From: JAFCUW01 sp049897565
GTDB taxonomy: Bacteria; Pseudomonadota; Gammaproteobacteria; Burkholderiales; Burkholderiaceae_D
Assembly: GCF_049897565.1 (NCBI RefSeq)
Contig: NZ_JAFCWM010000013.1
Span: forward strand, 115,448-179,447
Reading direction: 5' to 3'
DNA length: 64,000 bases
The translations under genes were made by a program, and so were the position numbers. Numbering within the stretch: position 1 is the stretch's first letter; the number at the start of each line of letters is the position of its first letter. The notes below the pieces were generated by a model that worked only from the letters and a program-made list of their open reading frames with translations, had not been told where the DNA came from and made no database searches. Positions 42,576 through 51,814 of the stretch are shown here, piece after piece.

Positions 42576-44756
42576 CTAGAACTCGGTGCTGGCAGAAACG
42601 ACCAGGGTGCGCGGCGCGCCCAGCACCAGGTAACCGGCGCCCGGATAACCGCCGGCCGACGCCCAGTAGTTCTTGTCGGCGGCGTTGTCGAGGCGCGCGC
42701 GCAAGGTGACGGCGCGCCCGACCAGGCGGGTAACGTAGCTGGCGCCGAGATCGAGCCGGGTCCATGACGGCAGCTTCTGCAGGTTGGCGCCATCGGCGAA
42801 CTGGCCGGAGGTGTAGAGCGTGCGCGCGGTCAGGGTCAGGCCCGGAACAGCGGCGATATCGAATTCCGCGCCGAGGTTAAGCTGGGTGTCGGGCACGCCG
42901 ATCACGTCCTTGCCCTGGTTGATGGCGCCGGCGGTGACGCGCTGCTCGGCGTCGAGCAAGGTCAGGCCGCCCAGCACGCGGATGCCGCGCAGCGGCGTGC
43001 CGAAGGCGGACAGTTCAAGGCCGCGGTTGCGCTGTTCGCCGAACACGCCAAAACGCCGGTTCAGCACATACGCCGACGGCTGGGTGGTGGTAAATAAGGC
43101 CGCGCTCATGCCGACCTTGCCGGCGTCGACCTTGACGCCGAATTCCTTTTGCCGCGAGGTGTACGGGGCGAACGTTTCGCCCGTGTTGTCGATGTCGGTG
43201 CCGGAAGCGACCGCGCCTTGCTGGAGGCCTTCGCTGTAGTTGGCGTACACCGACACGCCCGGCATCGGCTTTACCACCACCCCGGCCACCGGCGTGACGG
43301 CGTCGCTGTCGTAGCGCGCGTTCTCGGCGCCGCTGGTGTAGTCGTAGCTGAAGTCCTTGATGCGCTGGTGGCGCGCGCCCACCGTCAGCAGCACCTTGTC
43401 GCCGGCAAAGGAGATCGTATCGGCTACCGCATAACTGGACAAGATGGTGTTGCGCGTGACCTGCGGCGCACGCAAGCTGCCGCCGGCAAAAAAGTCGGCG
43501 GCCGGCGCGGCGACGTCGACGGGAGCGTAGATGCTGGTTTTAAAGCCGGTAATGAAGTCGCTGAGCGCATACGCGTTGCGCGACTTCTGCGACAAGCCGG
43601 AAGCGGTGGCGCTCAGCGTGTGCTTGACCGCGCCGGTGCGGACGGCGCCGCGGATGCCGACTTCGCCGGTGCGCACCTGGTCTTCGCGCACGTTGTCGAA
43701 GCGGTACATGACGGCGTCGCCGTTGACCCCCGCCAGGGTAGGCGAGGCCAGGATGTTCGACTCGTCGCCCGAGCGCGTGCCCAGCGCGGCCCACGCCACC
43801 ACGTCCGGCGCCACGTCAAGTTCGCCGCGCAGCGTGGCGAAGGTGTCGCGCTCGTCGGAGCGGGTCCAGCGCTGCGCCCAGCTGCGGTGCGCGTCCGGGG
43901 CGGCAGGCAGCGCCAGGCCGGCGCCCGGCGTCACGCTCGGGCGCGGTCTGCCCAGCTGGTGATCCTGATAGCCGACATCGGCCGACAGGCGGTAGTTGCG
44001 GGCGCGGTGATCGAGCCCGATTGACAATACGGTCAAGCCGCGCTGTTCGCGATCGACGCCGGTGTCGCCGCTGCGCCGAACAGCGTTGATGCGCACGCCG
44101 TTTTGCTCATTCGGGCCGAAGCGGCGGCCGATGTCGGCGGCGGCGTACCGCTGGCCGCCGCTTTCGGTGCCCAGCGTGAACTGGGTCAGCGGCGTATTCG
44201 CCGCGCGCTTGGGCACCAGGTTGATGGTGCCGCCGATGCCGCCGCCGCCCGGAGCGGCGCCGTTGAGGAAACTGCTGGCGCCGCGCAGCACTTCCACGCG
44301 CTCGAGCAGTTCAGAGGCGACGAACTGGCGCGGCAGCAGGCCGTACAAACCGTTGTAGGCCAGGTCGTCTGAGTTGACGGCAAAGCCGCGGATCACATAC
44401 AGCTCCTGGTAGTTGCCGAAGCCGCGCGCCACCCGTACCGACGGGTCGTTCTGCAGCACGTCGGCCACGCTGCGCGCCTGCTGGTCCTGGATCAGCGCCT
44501 GGGTGTAGTTGGTGCTGTTGAACGGCATGTCCATCACGTCGACATTACCGAGCAGGCCGAGGCGACCGCCGCGCGCCACCTGGCCGCCGGCGTAGGACCT
44601 CGGCAGGCCTTGCGCCGAGGCGTCCGCCGAAGCGCTGATGACGACGGTGGCGATCGGGCCGGATTGTTCGGTGACGACCTGGGCCTGGGCGGCGGCGCTG
44701 GCGAGCAGCATGGCGGCCAGCGCGAATGGGGAGAGGGGGAAGCGGGCAGGGTGCAT
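42576..44756 (-). CDS. TonB-dependent siderophore receptor
   Basis: 726 aa from ATG 44756. A signal peptide ends AQAQ near residue 26. The plug domain has SVADVLQNDPSVRVARGFGNYQ-type sequence and VEVLRGASSFLNGAAPGGGGIGG, then a 22-strand barrel ending in a terminal Phe (SASTEF). FhuE/FpvA-like layout for ferric siderophores; the ligand cannot be named. Two Fur boxes lie just upstream. Divergent from a PepSY membrane protein that may reduce or process the imported complex. Confidence 0.93.
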   Translation of the reverse strand: MHPARFPLSPFALAAMLLASAAAQAQVVTEQSGPIATVVISASADASAQGLPRSYAGGQVARGGRLGLLGNVDVMDMPFNSTNYTQALIQDQQARSVADVLQNDPSVRVARGFGNYQELYVIRGFAVNSDDLAYNGLYGLLPRQFVASELLERVEVLRGASSFLNGAAPGGGGIGGTINLVPKRAANTPLTQFTLGTESGGQRYAAADIGRRFGPNEQNGVRINAVRRSGDTGVDREQRGLTVLSIGLDHRARNYRLSADVGYQDHQLGRPRPSVTPGAGLALPAAPDAHRSWAQRWTRSDERDTFATLRGELDVAPDVVAWAALGTRSGDESNILASPTLAGVNGDAVMYRFDNVREDQVRTGEVGIRGAVRTGAVKHTLSATASGLSQKSRNAYALSDFITGFKTSIYAPVDVAAPAADFFAGGSLRAPQVTRNTILSSYAVADTISFAGDKVLLTVGARHQRIKDFSYDYTSGAENARYDSDAVTPVAGVVVKPMPGVSVYANYSEGLQQGAVASGTDIDNTGETFAPYTSRQKEFGVKVDAGKVGMSAALFTTTQPSAYVLNRRFGVFGEQRNRGLELSAFGTPLRGIRVLGGLTLLDAEQRVTAGAINQGKDVIGVPDTQLNLGAEFDIAAVPGLTLTARTLYTSGQFADGANLQKLPSWTRLDLGASYVTRLVGRAVTLRARLDNAADKNYWASAGGYPGAGYLVLGAPRTLVVSASTEF

Positions 44757-44773
44757 GATCGGTCTTGGTGGGA

Positions 44774-44788
44774 TGAGAATGATTATCA
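44774..44788. promoter_or_regulatory. Fur box 1
   Basis: TGAGAAT-G-ATTATCA, one substitution from the 7-1-7 consensus TGATAAT-N-ATTATCA. It is 18 bp upstream of the receptor start. Confidence 0.85.
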
Positions 44789-44816
44789 TTATGCCCAGCG
44801 ACCTTGCGTTTGTAAA

Positions 44817-44831
44817 TGAGAACCATTATTA
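44817..44831. promoter_or_regulatory. Fur box 2
   Basis: TGAGAAC-C-ATTATTA, a weaker match to the same consensus. It is positioned to control the divergent PepSY gene. Confidence 0.6.
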
Positions 44832-44867
44832 TTTGCATTTTCGATCTTGTTCCGGCACTTTCACAAC

Positions 44868-46007
44868 ATGACTCCCGTTACCGTCCGCCGCTGGGCCTGG
44901 ATCCACAAGTGGAGCAGCCTGGTGTGCACGCTGTTCATGCTGCTGCTGTGCCTGACGGGCCTGCCGCTGATCTATCACCACGAGATCAGCCACCTGCTGG
45001 GTAACGACGTCGAGGCGCCGGTCATGGCGCCAGGCACGCCGAAGGCCGATCTCGACCGCGTGATCGCAGCCGGCCGCGCGATGTATCCCGACAAGATGAT
45101 GATGTACATGTCGCAGGAAGCCGACGAGCCCGATATCTGGAACCTGACGCTGGGCGACACCCCGACCGATGAAAACTACAAGCCGATCGCGGTCGACGCG
45201 CGCACCGCGCAAGTGCTCGCCGAGCCGGCTTTCGAAGGCGGCGGCTTCATGTCGATGATGTTTCACCTGCACGTCGACCTGTACGCCGGCATCTGGGGCA
45301 AGCTGTTTCTCGGCGCGATGGGCCTGCTGCTGATCGTCGCCATCGTCTCCGGCGTGGTGCTGTACGCGCCGTTCATGCGCAAGCTCGAATTCGGCACGGT
45401 GCGGCGCGAGCGCACGACGCGCCTGAAATGGCTCGACCTGCACAACCTGCTCGGTATCGTCACGCTGGTGTGGGCGCTGGTGGTGGGCGCCACCGGCATG
45501 ATCAACACCTGGGCCGAACTGCTGCTCGACGTGTGGAAGAGCACCGAACTGGCCGAGATGGTCAAGCCGTACCAGGGCGCGGCGGCGGCGCCGGCCAGCG
45601 CGCCGGTGCGGCAGGCGGTGGCGCATGCCGAAGCGGCCGAGCCGGGCATGAAGGTCGCCTTCGTGGCCTTTCCCGGCACGCCGTTTACCAGCACCCACCA
45701 CTACGGCGTGTTCATGCGCGGCGAGTCGGCACTGACCTCGCGCCTGTATCAGCCGGTGCTGGTCGACGCGCAGAGCGGGCAGGTGACCGACCGGCGCCGC
45801 TTGCCGTGGTATCTGAGCGCGCTGTTCCTCTCGCAGCCGCTGCATTTCGGCGACTACGGCGGCGCATGGATGAAGTTCTTGTGGGCGCTGCTCGACATCG
45901 CCACCATCATCGTGCTTGGCAGCGGCGTGTATCTGTGGCTGCGGCGCGGCGCCACGGCCGGCAAGGCCACGCGCGCCGCGGCCGGCTCCGGCGTTGAGGC
46001 GCTGTGA
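44868..46007 (+). CDS. PepSY-associated membrane protein (iron-uptake type)
   Basis: 379 aa from ATG 44868; a TTG at 44847 would add seven residues. An N-terminal helix (WSSLVCTLFMLLLCLTGLPL) precedes a PepSY region. Further helices are at LFLGAMGLLLIVAIVSGVVL and LLGIVTLVWALVVGATGMI, with one at the C-terminus. HHEI and LHVDLYAGIWGK histidines may bind haem or metal. Such proteins accompany TonB siderophore receptors and are proposed to act in reductive iron release. Overlaps the next small gene by 4 bp. Confidence 0.87.
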   Translation: MTPVTVRRWAWIHKWSSLVCTLFMLLLCLTGLPLIYHHEISHLLGNDVEAPVMAPGTPKADLDRVIAAGRAMYPDKMMMYMSQEADEPDIWNLTLGDTPTDENYKPIAVDARTAQVLAEPAFEGGGFMSMMFHLHVDLYAGIWGKLFLGAMGLLLIVAIVSGVVLYAPFMRKLEFGTVRRERTTRLKWLDLHNLLGIVTLVWALVVGATGMINTWAELLLDVWKSTELAEMVKPYQGAAAAPASAPVRQAVAHAEAAEPGMKVAFVAFPGTPFTSTHHYGVFMRGESALTSRLYQPVLVDAQSGQVTDRRRLPWYLSALFLSQPLHFGDYGGAWMKFLWALLDIATIIVLGSGVYLWLRRGATAGKATRAAAGSGVEAL

Positions 46008-46177
46008 GGCGCCGCTTCATCGCGTTGTGGGGCGCGCCGCTGCTGCTGGGGATGCTGACCGCGCTCGGCCTGGTGGCGGCGTTGCTGGGCGACGGCATGT
46101 GGGACACCGTGTCGGCGCTCGCGCTGGGCGCGCCGGTACTGGCGGGCGCCTGGTTCGGGCTGCGCCGCCGGGGTTGA
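46004..46177 (+). CDS. 57-aa membrane protein linked to the PepSY gene
   Basis: GTG 46004 overlaps the PepSY TGA as GTGA. 57 residues make two hydrophobic helices (APLLLGMLTALGLVAALLG and TVSALALGAPVLAGAWFGL) with Arg-rich ends, so both termini are probably cytoplasmic. Small two-helix proteins of this kind commonly follow iron-regulated PepSY genes. Coupled translation and strong codon bias support a real gene. Confidence 0.7.
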   Translation: MRRRFIALWGAPLLLGMLTALGLVAALLGDGMWDTVSALALGAPVLAGAWFGLRRRG

Positions 46178-46256
46178 CTCTTTGCTAAAACCGGATAGAC
46201 TGCTGCTATCGAACAGAAGGACAGAACAGCCATAGATACCTATCTCATCGCCGCAC

Positions 46257-46300
46257 AAACCCTCGTCGCCCATCATGGGCCTCGGGGGTTTTTGTTTTTT
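46257..46300 (+). terminator. Terminator of the PepSY/small-protein unit
   Basis: AAACCCTCG pairs with CGGGGGTTT (one G-U) around an inner hairpin GCCCATCATGGGC, followed by TTTTTGTTTTTT. Confidence 0.75.
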
Positions 46301-46337
46301 GAATTACTGAAGTCGACTACTCGTGCAAGGAACTGAT

Positions 46338-46760
46338 ATGGCCGATTGGATTTACTGGCTGGTGGCAGCGGGCGTGCTGGTGTTGTTCGAACTGTTCACC
46401 GGCACGTTCTACCTCTTGATGATCGCCATCGGCGTGGGCTTCGGCGCGCTGGCCGCGCTGATGGGTTTGAGCCTGCCGGCGCAGACCATCGCCGCCGCCG
46501 TGGTCGGCCTGGTCGCCACCGGGCTGCTGCACCGCAGCCGCTTTGGCCGGCCGGCGCGCGGCGACCCGGCGCGCGACCGCAATGTCAACATCGACATCGG
46601 CCAGCACCTCACGGTCGAGGCCTGGCGCGACGGCAAGGCGCGCGTCATGTACCGCGGCGCCTTGTGGGACGTCGAGCTGGCGCCGGGTGCGCAGTCGCAG
46701 GCAGGCGTTTTCAAGATCGTCGAAGTGCAGGGCAGCCGGCTGATCGTCGCCGGCGCGTAA
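46338..46760 (+). CDS. NfeD family membrane protein
   Basis: 140 aa from ATG 46338 (AAGGA upstream; GTG 46323 is a weaker alternative). Two or three N-terminal helices (IYWLVAAGVLVLFELFTGTF) are followed by an OB-fold C-terminal domain (VEAWRDGKARVMYRGALWDV). NfeD proteins pair with stomatin/SPFH proteins in membrane quality control, and the paraslipin gene follows 28 bp later. Confidence 0.92.
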   Translation: MADWIYWLVAAGVLVLFELFTGTFYLLMIAIGVGFGALAALMGLSLPAQTIAAAVVGLVATGLLHRSRFGRPARGDPARDRNVNIDIGQHLTVEAWRDGKARVMYRGALWDVELAPGAQSQAGVFKIVEVQGSRLIVAGA

Positions 46761-46788
46761 GTACCATCATCTAATCAAAAGGCTCAAC

Positions 46789-47709
46789 ATGGAATTCAAT
46801 TTCGGAACTGTGGCGCTGGTGCTGTTCGTCGTCGCGATGGTGTTTGTGTTCAAGACCATCAACGTGGTGCCGCAGCAGCACGCCTGGGTGGTCGAGCGGC
46901 TCGGCAAATACCACGCGACGCTGGCGCCTGGCCTGAACATCGTGGTGCCGTTCATCGACCGCGTGGCGTACAAGCATATTCTCAAGGAGATCCCGCTCGA
47001 CGTGCCGCCACAGGTCTGCATCACCAAGGACAATACGCAGCTGCAGGTCGACGGCATCCTGTACTTTCAGGTCACCGACGCGATGCGCGCCTCGTACGGA
47101 TCGTCGAACTACATCGCAGCGATATCGCAGCTGGCGCAGACGACGCTGCGTTCGGTGATCGGCAAGATGGAGCTCGACAAGACGTTCGAGGAGCGCGACC
47201 ACATCAACACCACGATCGTCAACGCGATCGACGAATCGGCCGCCAACTGGGGCGTGAAAGTGCTGCGTTACGAGATCAAGGACCTGACGCCGCCCAAAGA
47301 GATCCTGCACGCGATGCAGGCGCAGATCACCGCCGAGCGCGAAAAACGCGCGCTGATTGCCGCCTCTGAAGGGCGCAAGCAGGAGCAGATCAACATCGCC
47401 GACGGCGAGCGCGCCGCGCAGATCGCCCGTTCCGAAGGTGAGAAGCAGGCGCAGATCAACCGCGCCCAGGGCCAGGCATCGGCGATCATTGCACTGGCCG
47501 ACGCCAGCGCCACGGCGCTGCGCCAGATCGGCGCGGCCATCAGCGAGCCGGGTGGACAGGAAGCGGTCAATCTGCGCGTGGCGGAGAAGTACGTCGACGC
47601 GTTCGCCAACCTGGCCAAGACCAACAACTCGATCATCGTGCCGGCCAACCTTGGCGAGATGAGCGGGCTCATTGCCAGCGCCATGCAGATCGTCAAAACC
47701 CAAAAATGA
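46789..47709 (+). CDS. SPFH/paraslipin-type protein (QmcA-like)
   Basis: 306 aa. One N-terminal membrane helix, the SPFH domain (INVVPQQHAWVVERLGKYHA), and a long Glu/Ala/Gln coiled coil (~180-235) ending in an Ala-rich segment. Stomatin-like scaffolds form membrane rings; the operon with NfeD is typical. Good ribosome site and independent start. Confidence 0.93.
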   Translation: MEFNFGTVALVLFVVAMVFVFKTINVVPQQHAWVVERLGKYHATLAPGLNIVVPFIDRVAYKHILKEIPLDVPPQVCITKDNTQLQVDGILYFQVTDAMRASYGSSNYIAAISQLAQTTLRSVIGKMELDKTFEERDHINTTIVNAIDESAANWGVKVLRYEIKDLTPPKEILHAMQAQITAEREKRALIAASEGRKQEQINIADGERAAQIARSEGEKQAQINRAQGQASAIIALADASATALRQIGAAISEPGGQEAVNLRVAEKYVDAFANLAKTNNSIIVPANLGEMSGLIASAMQIVKTQK

Positions 47710-47727
47710 CGGTTGCGCGGCCGCCGG

Positions 47728-48096
47728 TCACGGCCGCAACAAGATGCCGGGATAGTACTTTCTGGAGCCCTTGAATTTGGTGCGTTCGTCATCCCGGTTG
47801 TCGCCTTTGAACGAACAGTGCACCCAACCCGATGATTTAATCCCGGGTATGAAGTTCTCCAGCATCAGCTGGTCGTCATCGATATTCTCTTTCATCCAGG
47901 ACGCCACCTCGTAGACGGAAAAGCCGCTGACGTGAAAATCAACGGCTTCGCCCTTGCAATGCTGGGACGATTCGCTGCCGCCGACCGCGGTGTTGACCGC
48001 GCGGCATCGATAACCGCTATGGACGACAATCGCTCGCTGGAAATGCGCTCGCACCGGCTCCAGCACGTTGCGGCAAAGCGAACGCAGGTTCGCCAT
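47728..48096 (-). CDS. M15A peptidase domain (probably the 3' part of a frameshifted gene)
   Basis: 122 aa from ATG 48096. Peptidase_M15_3 pattern: VVHSGYRC, zinc motif SSQHCKGEAVDF (His and Asp), and the last ligand in GWVHCSF. Family members cut peptidoglycan cross-links or D-Ala-D-Ala ends. The domain normally starts about 20 residues earlier: upstream in this frame ARTSCKIANAPDSPVV continues the family sequence before a stop. The signal peptide is in another frame (see next entry), so the gene seems broken by one base. Confidence 0.75.
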   Translation of the reverse strand: MANLRSLCRNVLEPVRAHFQRAIVVHSGYRCRAVNTAVGGSESSQHCKGEAVDFHVSGFSVYEVASWMKENIDDDQLMLENFIPGIKSSGWVHCSFKGDNRDDERTKFKGSRKYYPGILLRP

Positions 48097-48301
48097 GACG
48101 ACGGGCGAATCGGGCGCATTCGCAATCTTGCAGGAAGTGCGCGCGCCCGGGCAAGAATGTCAGTTCTGGCCGGCGGCAATCCCCGGCGTGACGCGCCCAT
48201 TGCCCCAGCATGAAATGGGCGGACGCTTCCGTGCATGCAGCCGCAGTGCTGAAGGCGAACAGCGAGCCGACGAACGCAGCGACGGCGAAAGGCTTGCTCA
48301 T
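48097..48301 (-). pseudogene. Detached signal-peptide part of the M15 peptidase gene
   Basis: From ATG 48301 a clear signal peptide is encoded (SKPFAVAAFVGSLFAFSTAA). It continues through HFMLGQWARHAGDCRRPELTFLPG until about 48160-48150, where the peptidase sequence carries on in the next frame. The slip lies in a GC run (CCCGGGCGCGCGCAC). A one-base correction would give one secreted peptidase of about 190 aa. Sequencing error is the alternative. Confidence 0.6.
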
Positions 48302-48489
48302 CTCGTCCCCTGGGAAGTGATATGCCAGCTGAAATCATGCGCGCCAGGCGCGGCGTTTGGCTGATGTGTGAGGTCGCACAATGCCCATGCCCGAACTTTA
48401 TCAATACCAAGGATTCTTGATGGGCAATAAATTACGCGGAGCATGGTAATCTCGCCCGTGTCAATCTGTTGGTCAACCGAGGAGCAGCA

Positions 48490-49299
48490 ATGGCGGCATT
48501 GAAAGTCATAGTCATCACCGGCAGTTCGGACGGCATCGGCGCGGCGATGGCGCGCCAGCTGGCCGCCGGCGGTGGCGTGGCACTGGTACTCGCCGCGCGC
48601 AATCGCGCCGCGCTGGAAACGGTGGCCGGCGCATGCAGCGCGCTCGGCGCGCAGACACTGGTGGTGCCGACGGACGTCGGTGTGCAGCAGCAGTGCTGCG
48701 ACCTGGTGGCGCAGGCGGTGGCGCGCTTCGGGCGCATCGATGCGCTGATTAACAACGCCGGCCGTTCGGCCCATGCGCTGTTCGCCGATGTCGATGACCT
48801 GGCCTGGTATGAAGAGCTCATGCGCGTCAATTTCTGGGGCAGCGTGTGGTGCACCCACGCCGCGCTGCCGCACCTGTTGGCGTCCGGCGGCAGCATCGTC
48901 GCGGTATCGTCGCTGGCAGGGCTGGTCGGCGTGCCGGGACGCACCGCGTATGGCGCTACCAAGTTCGCCATGACCGGCTTTTTCGAAGCGCTGCGGGTCG
49001 AATTGAAGGAGGCCGGGGTCAGCGTGACGACCGCGTATCCGGGCGTGGTGGCGACGATGATTCGTCACCACGGCTTCAATGCCGCCGGCGGACAGGCTGG
49101 CGTGAGCTCGCTGAAGGAGGAGGGGGCGATGCCGGTCGAGGAGTGTGCGCGACTGATCGTCGACGGCATGGACCGGCGCCGGCGCGAGGTGGTGATGACG
49201 GCCAAGGGAAAGATCGGCCGCTTCCTCAAGCTGCTGGCGCCCGGGCTGGTCGACATGCTGGCGCTGGCGGCGGTCAAGGATGATGCAAAGCCGCATTAG
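48490..49299 (+). CDS. Short-chain dehydrogenase/reductase
   Basis: 269 aa. Classical SDR: cofactor loop TGSSDGIG (10-17), NNAG (88-91), catalytic Ser near 140, Tyr154 and Lys158 (YGATK). The NADP preference suggested by AARNRAAL is tentative. A hydrophobic C-terminal segment (LLAPGLVDMLALAAV) may touch the membrane. Start ATG 48490 follows GAGGAG. The substrate is unknown. Confidence 0.9.
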   Translation: MAALKVIVITGSSDGIGAAMARQLAAGGGVALVLAARNRAALETVAGACSALGAQTLVVPTDVGVQQQCCDLVAQAVARFGRIDALINNAGRSAHALFADVDDLAWYEELMRVNFWGSVWCTHAALPHLLASGGSIVAVSSLAGLVGVPGRTAYGATKFAMTGFFEALRVELKEAGVSVTTAYPGVVATMIRHHGFNAAGGQAGVSSLKEEGAMPVEECARLIVDGMDRRRREVVMTAKGKIGRFLKLLAPGLVDMLALAAVKDDAKPH

Positions 49300-49414
49300 C
49301 GGTTCACGACGGTGTTGAAATTAACGATCCGATCGTGGCGCCGGCGGGTTATTTAAGCTTGGTTAAAGGAAACCGGCTTATAACGTAGTGACACCAACTG
49401 CCGGGAGACGGGAC

Positions 49415-50083
49415 ATGCAACGATTCATTCGCGCCAACAAGGGCTTGCTGATGTTCCTCTTCTTGTTCGGTATTTTCCGCACCGCTGTGGCGGACTGGAA
49501 TCCGATCCCGTCCGGCTCGATGCGGCCCAACCTGCTCGAGGGCGACGTGGTGCTGGTGAACCGTCTCGCGTTCGACCTCAAGGTGCCGCTCACCGACATC
49601 ATCGTCACGCACCTTGGCGACCCGCAGCGCGGCGACGTCGTCACCTTCAGTTCGCCGAAAGACGGCACGCGCCTGATCAAGCGCGTCATCGGTCTGCCGG
49701 GCGACGTGGTGGAAATGCGCGACGAGCAGCTGACCATCAACGGCCAGCCGGCCACGTACTCGCAGCCGATTGAGGCGACCGAGCCGCTCGCCGGCAGCAT
49801 CATCAGCGCGCTGCAGCTGACCGAAACGGTAGGCGGCGGACAGCGCCGCATCCAGGTCATGCCGCAAGTGGCGGCGATGCGCAATTTTGCGCCGCTGACG
49901 ATCCCGCCGGGCGAGTACCTGATGCTGGGCGACAACCGCGACAACAGCGCCGACTCGCGCGTCATCGGCCTGGTGCCGCGCGCGCTATTGATCGGCCGCG
50001 CCGAGCGGGTGCTGGTGTCGGCCGACATGCTGGGCAACTGGATGCCGCGCACGGAGCGCTTCGGCAAGTCGCTGGCGCGCTGA
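49415..50083 (+). CDS. lepB: Signal peptidase I
   Basis: 222 aa. One N-terminal membrane helix (~10-25) leads to catalytic Ser35 (PSGSMRPNL) and Lys89 (TRLIKRVIGLPGD), with box E GDNRDNSADSR. It cleaves signal peptides of exported preproteins on the periplasmic face. This copy has one anchor and is shorter than the usual rnc-linked lepB of the group, so it may be a second enzyme. Confidence 0.93.
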   Translation: MQRFIRANKGLLMFLFLFGIFRTAVADWNPIPSGSMRPNLLEGDVVLVNRLAFDLKVPLTDIIVTHLGDPQRGDVVTFSSPKDGTRLIKRVIGLPGDVVEMRDEQLTINGQPATYSQPIEATEPLAGSIISALQLTETVGGGQRRIQVMPQVAAMRNFAPLTIPPGEYLMLGDNRDNSADSRVIGLVPRALLIGRAERVLVSADMLGNWMPRTERFGKSLAR

Positions 50084-50172
50084 GCCAGCCTCAGCGGAAA
50101 GAGGGCCGATACGGTAAAATTCGCGTCCGGTTGTTCGCATGTGCGGCGCCAATTTTTTTTAGGCACTGACGC

Positions 50173-51372
50173 ATGCAGCGAATGTTGACCGTAATGCTTG
50201 CTTTTCTCGGCATGGTGGGCGCGCTCGCGATCGACACCTACCTGCCATCGATGCCGGCGATCGGCCGCGAATTCAATGTCGGAGCCGTTGCGGTCCAGCA
50301 GACGCTGTCGATCTTCCTGTTCGCCTTCGCCTTCATGATGCTGTTCTACGGCACGCTGTCCGATTCGCTCGGCCGCCGCCCGGTGATCATGGTCGCGCTG
50401 GTGGTCTACACGCTGGCCTCGATCGGCGCGGCGCTGGCGCCGAGCTTTGGCTGGCTGCTGGTGTGCCGCGCGCTGCAGGGCCTGTCGGCCGGCTCCGGCT
50501 CGGTGATCGGCGCGGCCATCGTGCAGGACCGCTTTTCCGGACCGCAAGCACAGAAGATGATGTCGCACATTATGATGGTGTTCGGCCTGGCGCCGGCCAT
50601 CGCGCCTGTTCTTGGCGGCTGGCTGCACGTGCACTTCGGCTGGCGCTCGACATTCTGGTTCCTGGCCGGCTTCGGCGCGCTGATGGTGCTGCTGGCCTGG
50701 CGCGCGTTGCCGGAAAGCTTGCCGAAGGAAAAACGGCACGCGTTCCACCCCGGCGCCATCGCCGCCAATTACCTGATGGTGCTGCGCAACCCGCGCTTCT
50801 TGCTGCTGTCGCTGGCGGTCGGCATGGCGTTCGGCGGGCTGTCGCTGTACATCGGCTCGGCGGCCAACTTCGTCATGGAAATTCTGCATTTGCCGGAAAC
50901 GGCGTTCGGCTGGATGTTCATCCCGCTCATCGGCGGCATGGTGCTGGGCTCGGCGTGGGGCGGCAAGGCGGCCGCCAGGATTGCGCCGACGCGCATGAAG
51001 TGGATCGGCTTCGCCGTCATGGCGCTCGGCGCCGGCATGGGCGTGGTCTACAACCTGCTGTTCGTGGCGCAGGTGCCGTGGGCGGTGTTGCCGCTGATGG
51101 TGTTTACTTTCGGCCTGGCCGCCGCAATGCCGCCGATTCAGCTGAGCGCGTTTGCGCTGTTTCCGGACAACCGCGGCCTGACGTCGTCGATGCTGTCATT
51201 CATCCAGATGATCAGCTTTGCGATTGTCTCGGGCGTGGTGGCGCCGCTACTGTTCGATAGCGCGCTGCACTTGTCGCTGGGGATGATGGGCGGACTGGTG
51301 CTCAGCTTTATTTGCTGGCGGCTGAGCGGGTTGGAGCGGTTTGCGGCCAAACCGGCCGCTGGTACTACCTGA
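50173..51372 (+). CDS. MFS multidrug efflux transporter, Bcr/CflA type
   Basis: 399 aa, twelve membrane segments. DTYLPSMPAI near the start and the loop 2-3 motif GTLSDSLGRRPV are typical of the drug:H+ antiporter-1 (12 TM) Bcr/CflA group. The substrate is not determinable. Its last 8 bp overlap the converging smpB end. Confidence 0.92.
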   Translation: MQRMLTVMLAFLGMVGALAIDTYLPSMPAIGREFNVGAVAVQQTLSIFLFAFAFMMLFYGTLSDSLGRRPVIMVALVVYTLASIGAALAPSFGWLLVCRALQGLSAGSGSVIGAAIVQDRFSGPQAQKMMSHIMMVFGLAPAIAPVLGGWLHVHFGWRSTFWFLAGFGALMVLLAWRALPESLPKEKRHAFHPGAIAANYLMVLRNPRFLLLSLAVGMAFGGLSLYIGSAANFVMEILHLPETAFGWMFIPLIGGMVLGSAWGGKAAARIAPTRMKWIGFAVMALGAGMGVVYNLLFVAQVPWAVLPLMVFTFGLAAAMPPIQLSAFALFPDNRGLTSSMLSFIQMISFAIVSGVVAPLLFDSALHLSLGMMGGLVLSFICWRLSGLERFAAKPAAGTT

Positions 51373-51814
51373 CGTTCGTCTTCATCGCCGCGGCAACTTC
51401 GCGCTTGCCGTCGCGTTCTTTCTCGCTGGCGCGCTTGTCGTGTTGCTTCTTGCCCTTGGCCAGGCCGATCTCGCACTTGATGCGGCCGCCTTTGAAGTGC
51501 AGGTTCAGCGGTACCAGCGTGAAGCCGGAACGCTCCACTTTGCCGATCAGCTTGTCCATCTCGGCGCGGTGCAGCAGCAGCTTGCGCGTGCGCACCGCAT
51601 CCGGGTGGGTGAACGCGGACGCTGTCGCCAGCGCGCTGACGTGGGCGCCAAACAGGTACAGCTCGTCGCCGCGCACGACCACGTACGCTTCCTTGATCTG
51701 CACGCGCGATTCGCGGATAGCCTTCACTTCCCATCCCTCGAGCACGATACCGGCTTCGTAGCGGTCCTCGATGAAATAGTCGTGAAAAGCTTTTTTGTTG
51801 TCTGCAATACTCAT
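51365..51814 (-). CDS. smpB: SsrA-binding protein
   Basis: 149 aa. SmpB fold: NKKAFHDYFIEDRYEAGIVL, GWEVKAIR, and the basic C-terminal tail KGKKQHDKRASEKERDGKRE. It binds tmRNA for ribosome rescue. Divergent from ratA and rnfH, the standard gamma/beta arrangement. Confidence 0.97.
   Translation of the reverse strand: MSIADNKKAFHDYFIEDRYEAGIVLEGWEVKAIRESRVQIKEAYVVVRGDELYLFGAHVSALATASAFTHPDAVRTRKLLLHRAEMDKLIGKVERSGFTLVPLNLHFKGGRIKCEIGLAKGKKQHDKRASEKERDGKREVAAAMKTNVR

Noticed and set aside
46201..46300. Amino-acid attenuator with leader peptide before nfeD
   Set aside because: The hairpin and T-run are present, but the frame has no ATG/GTG start and no run of regulatory codons. A simple terminator explains it.
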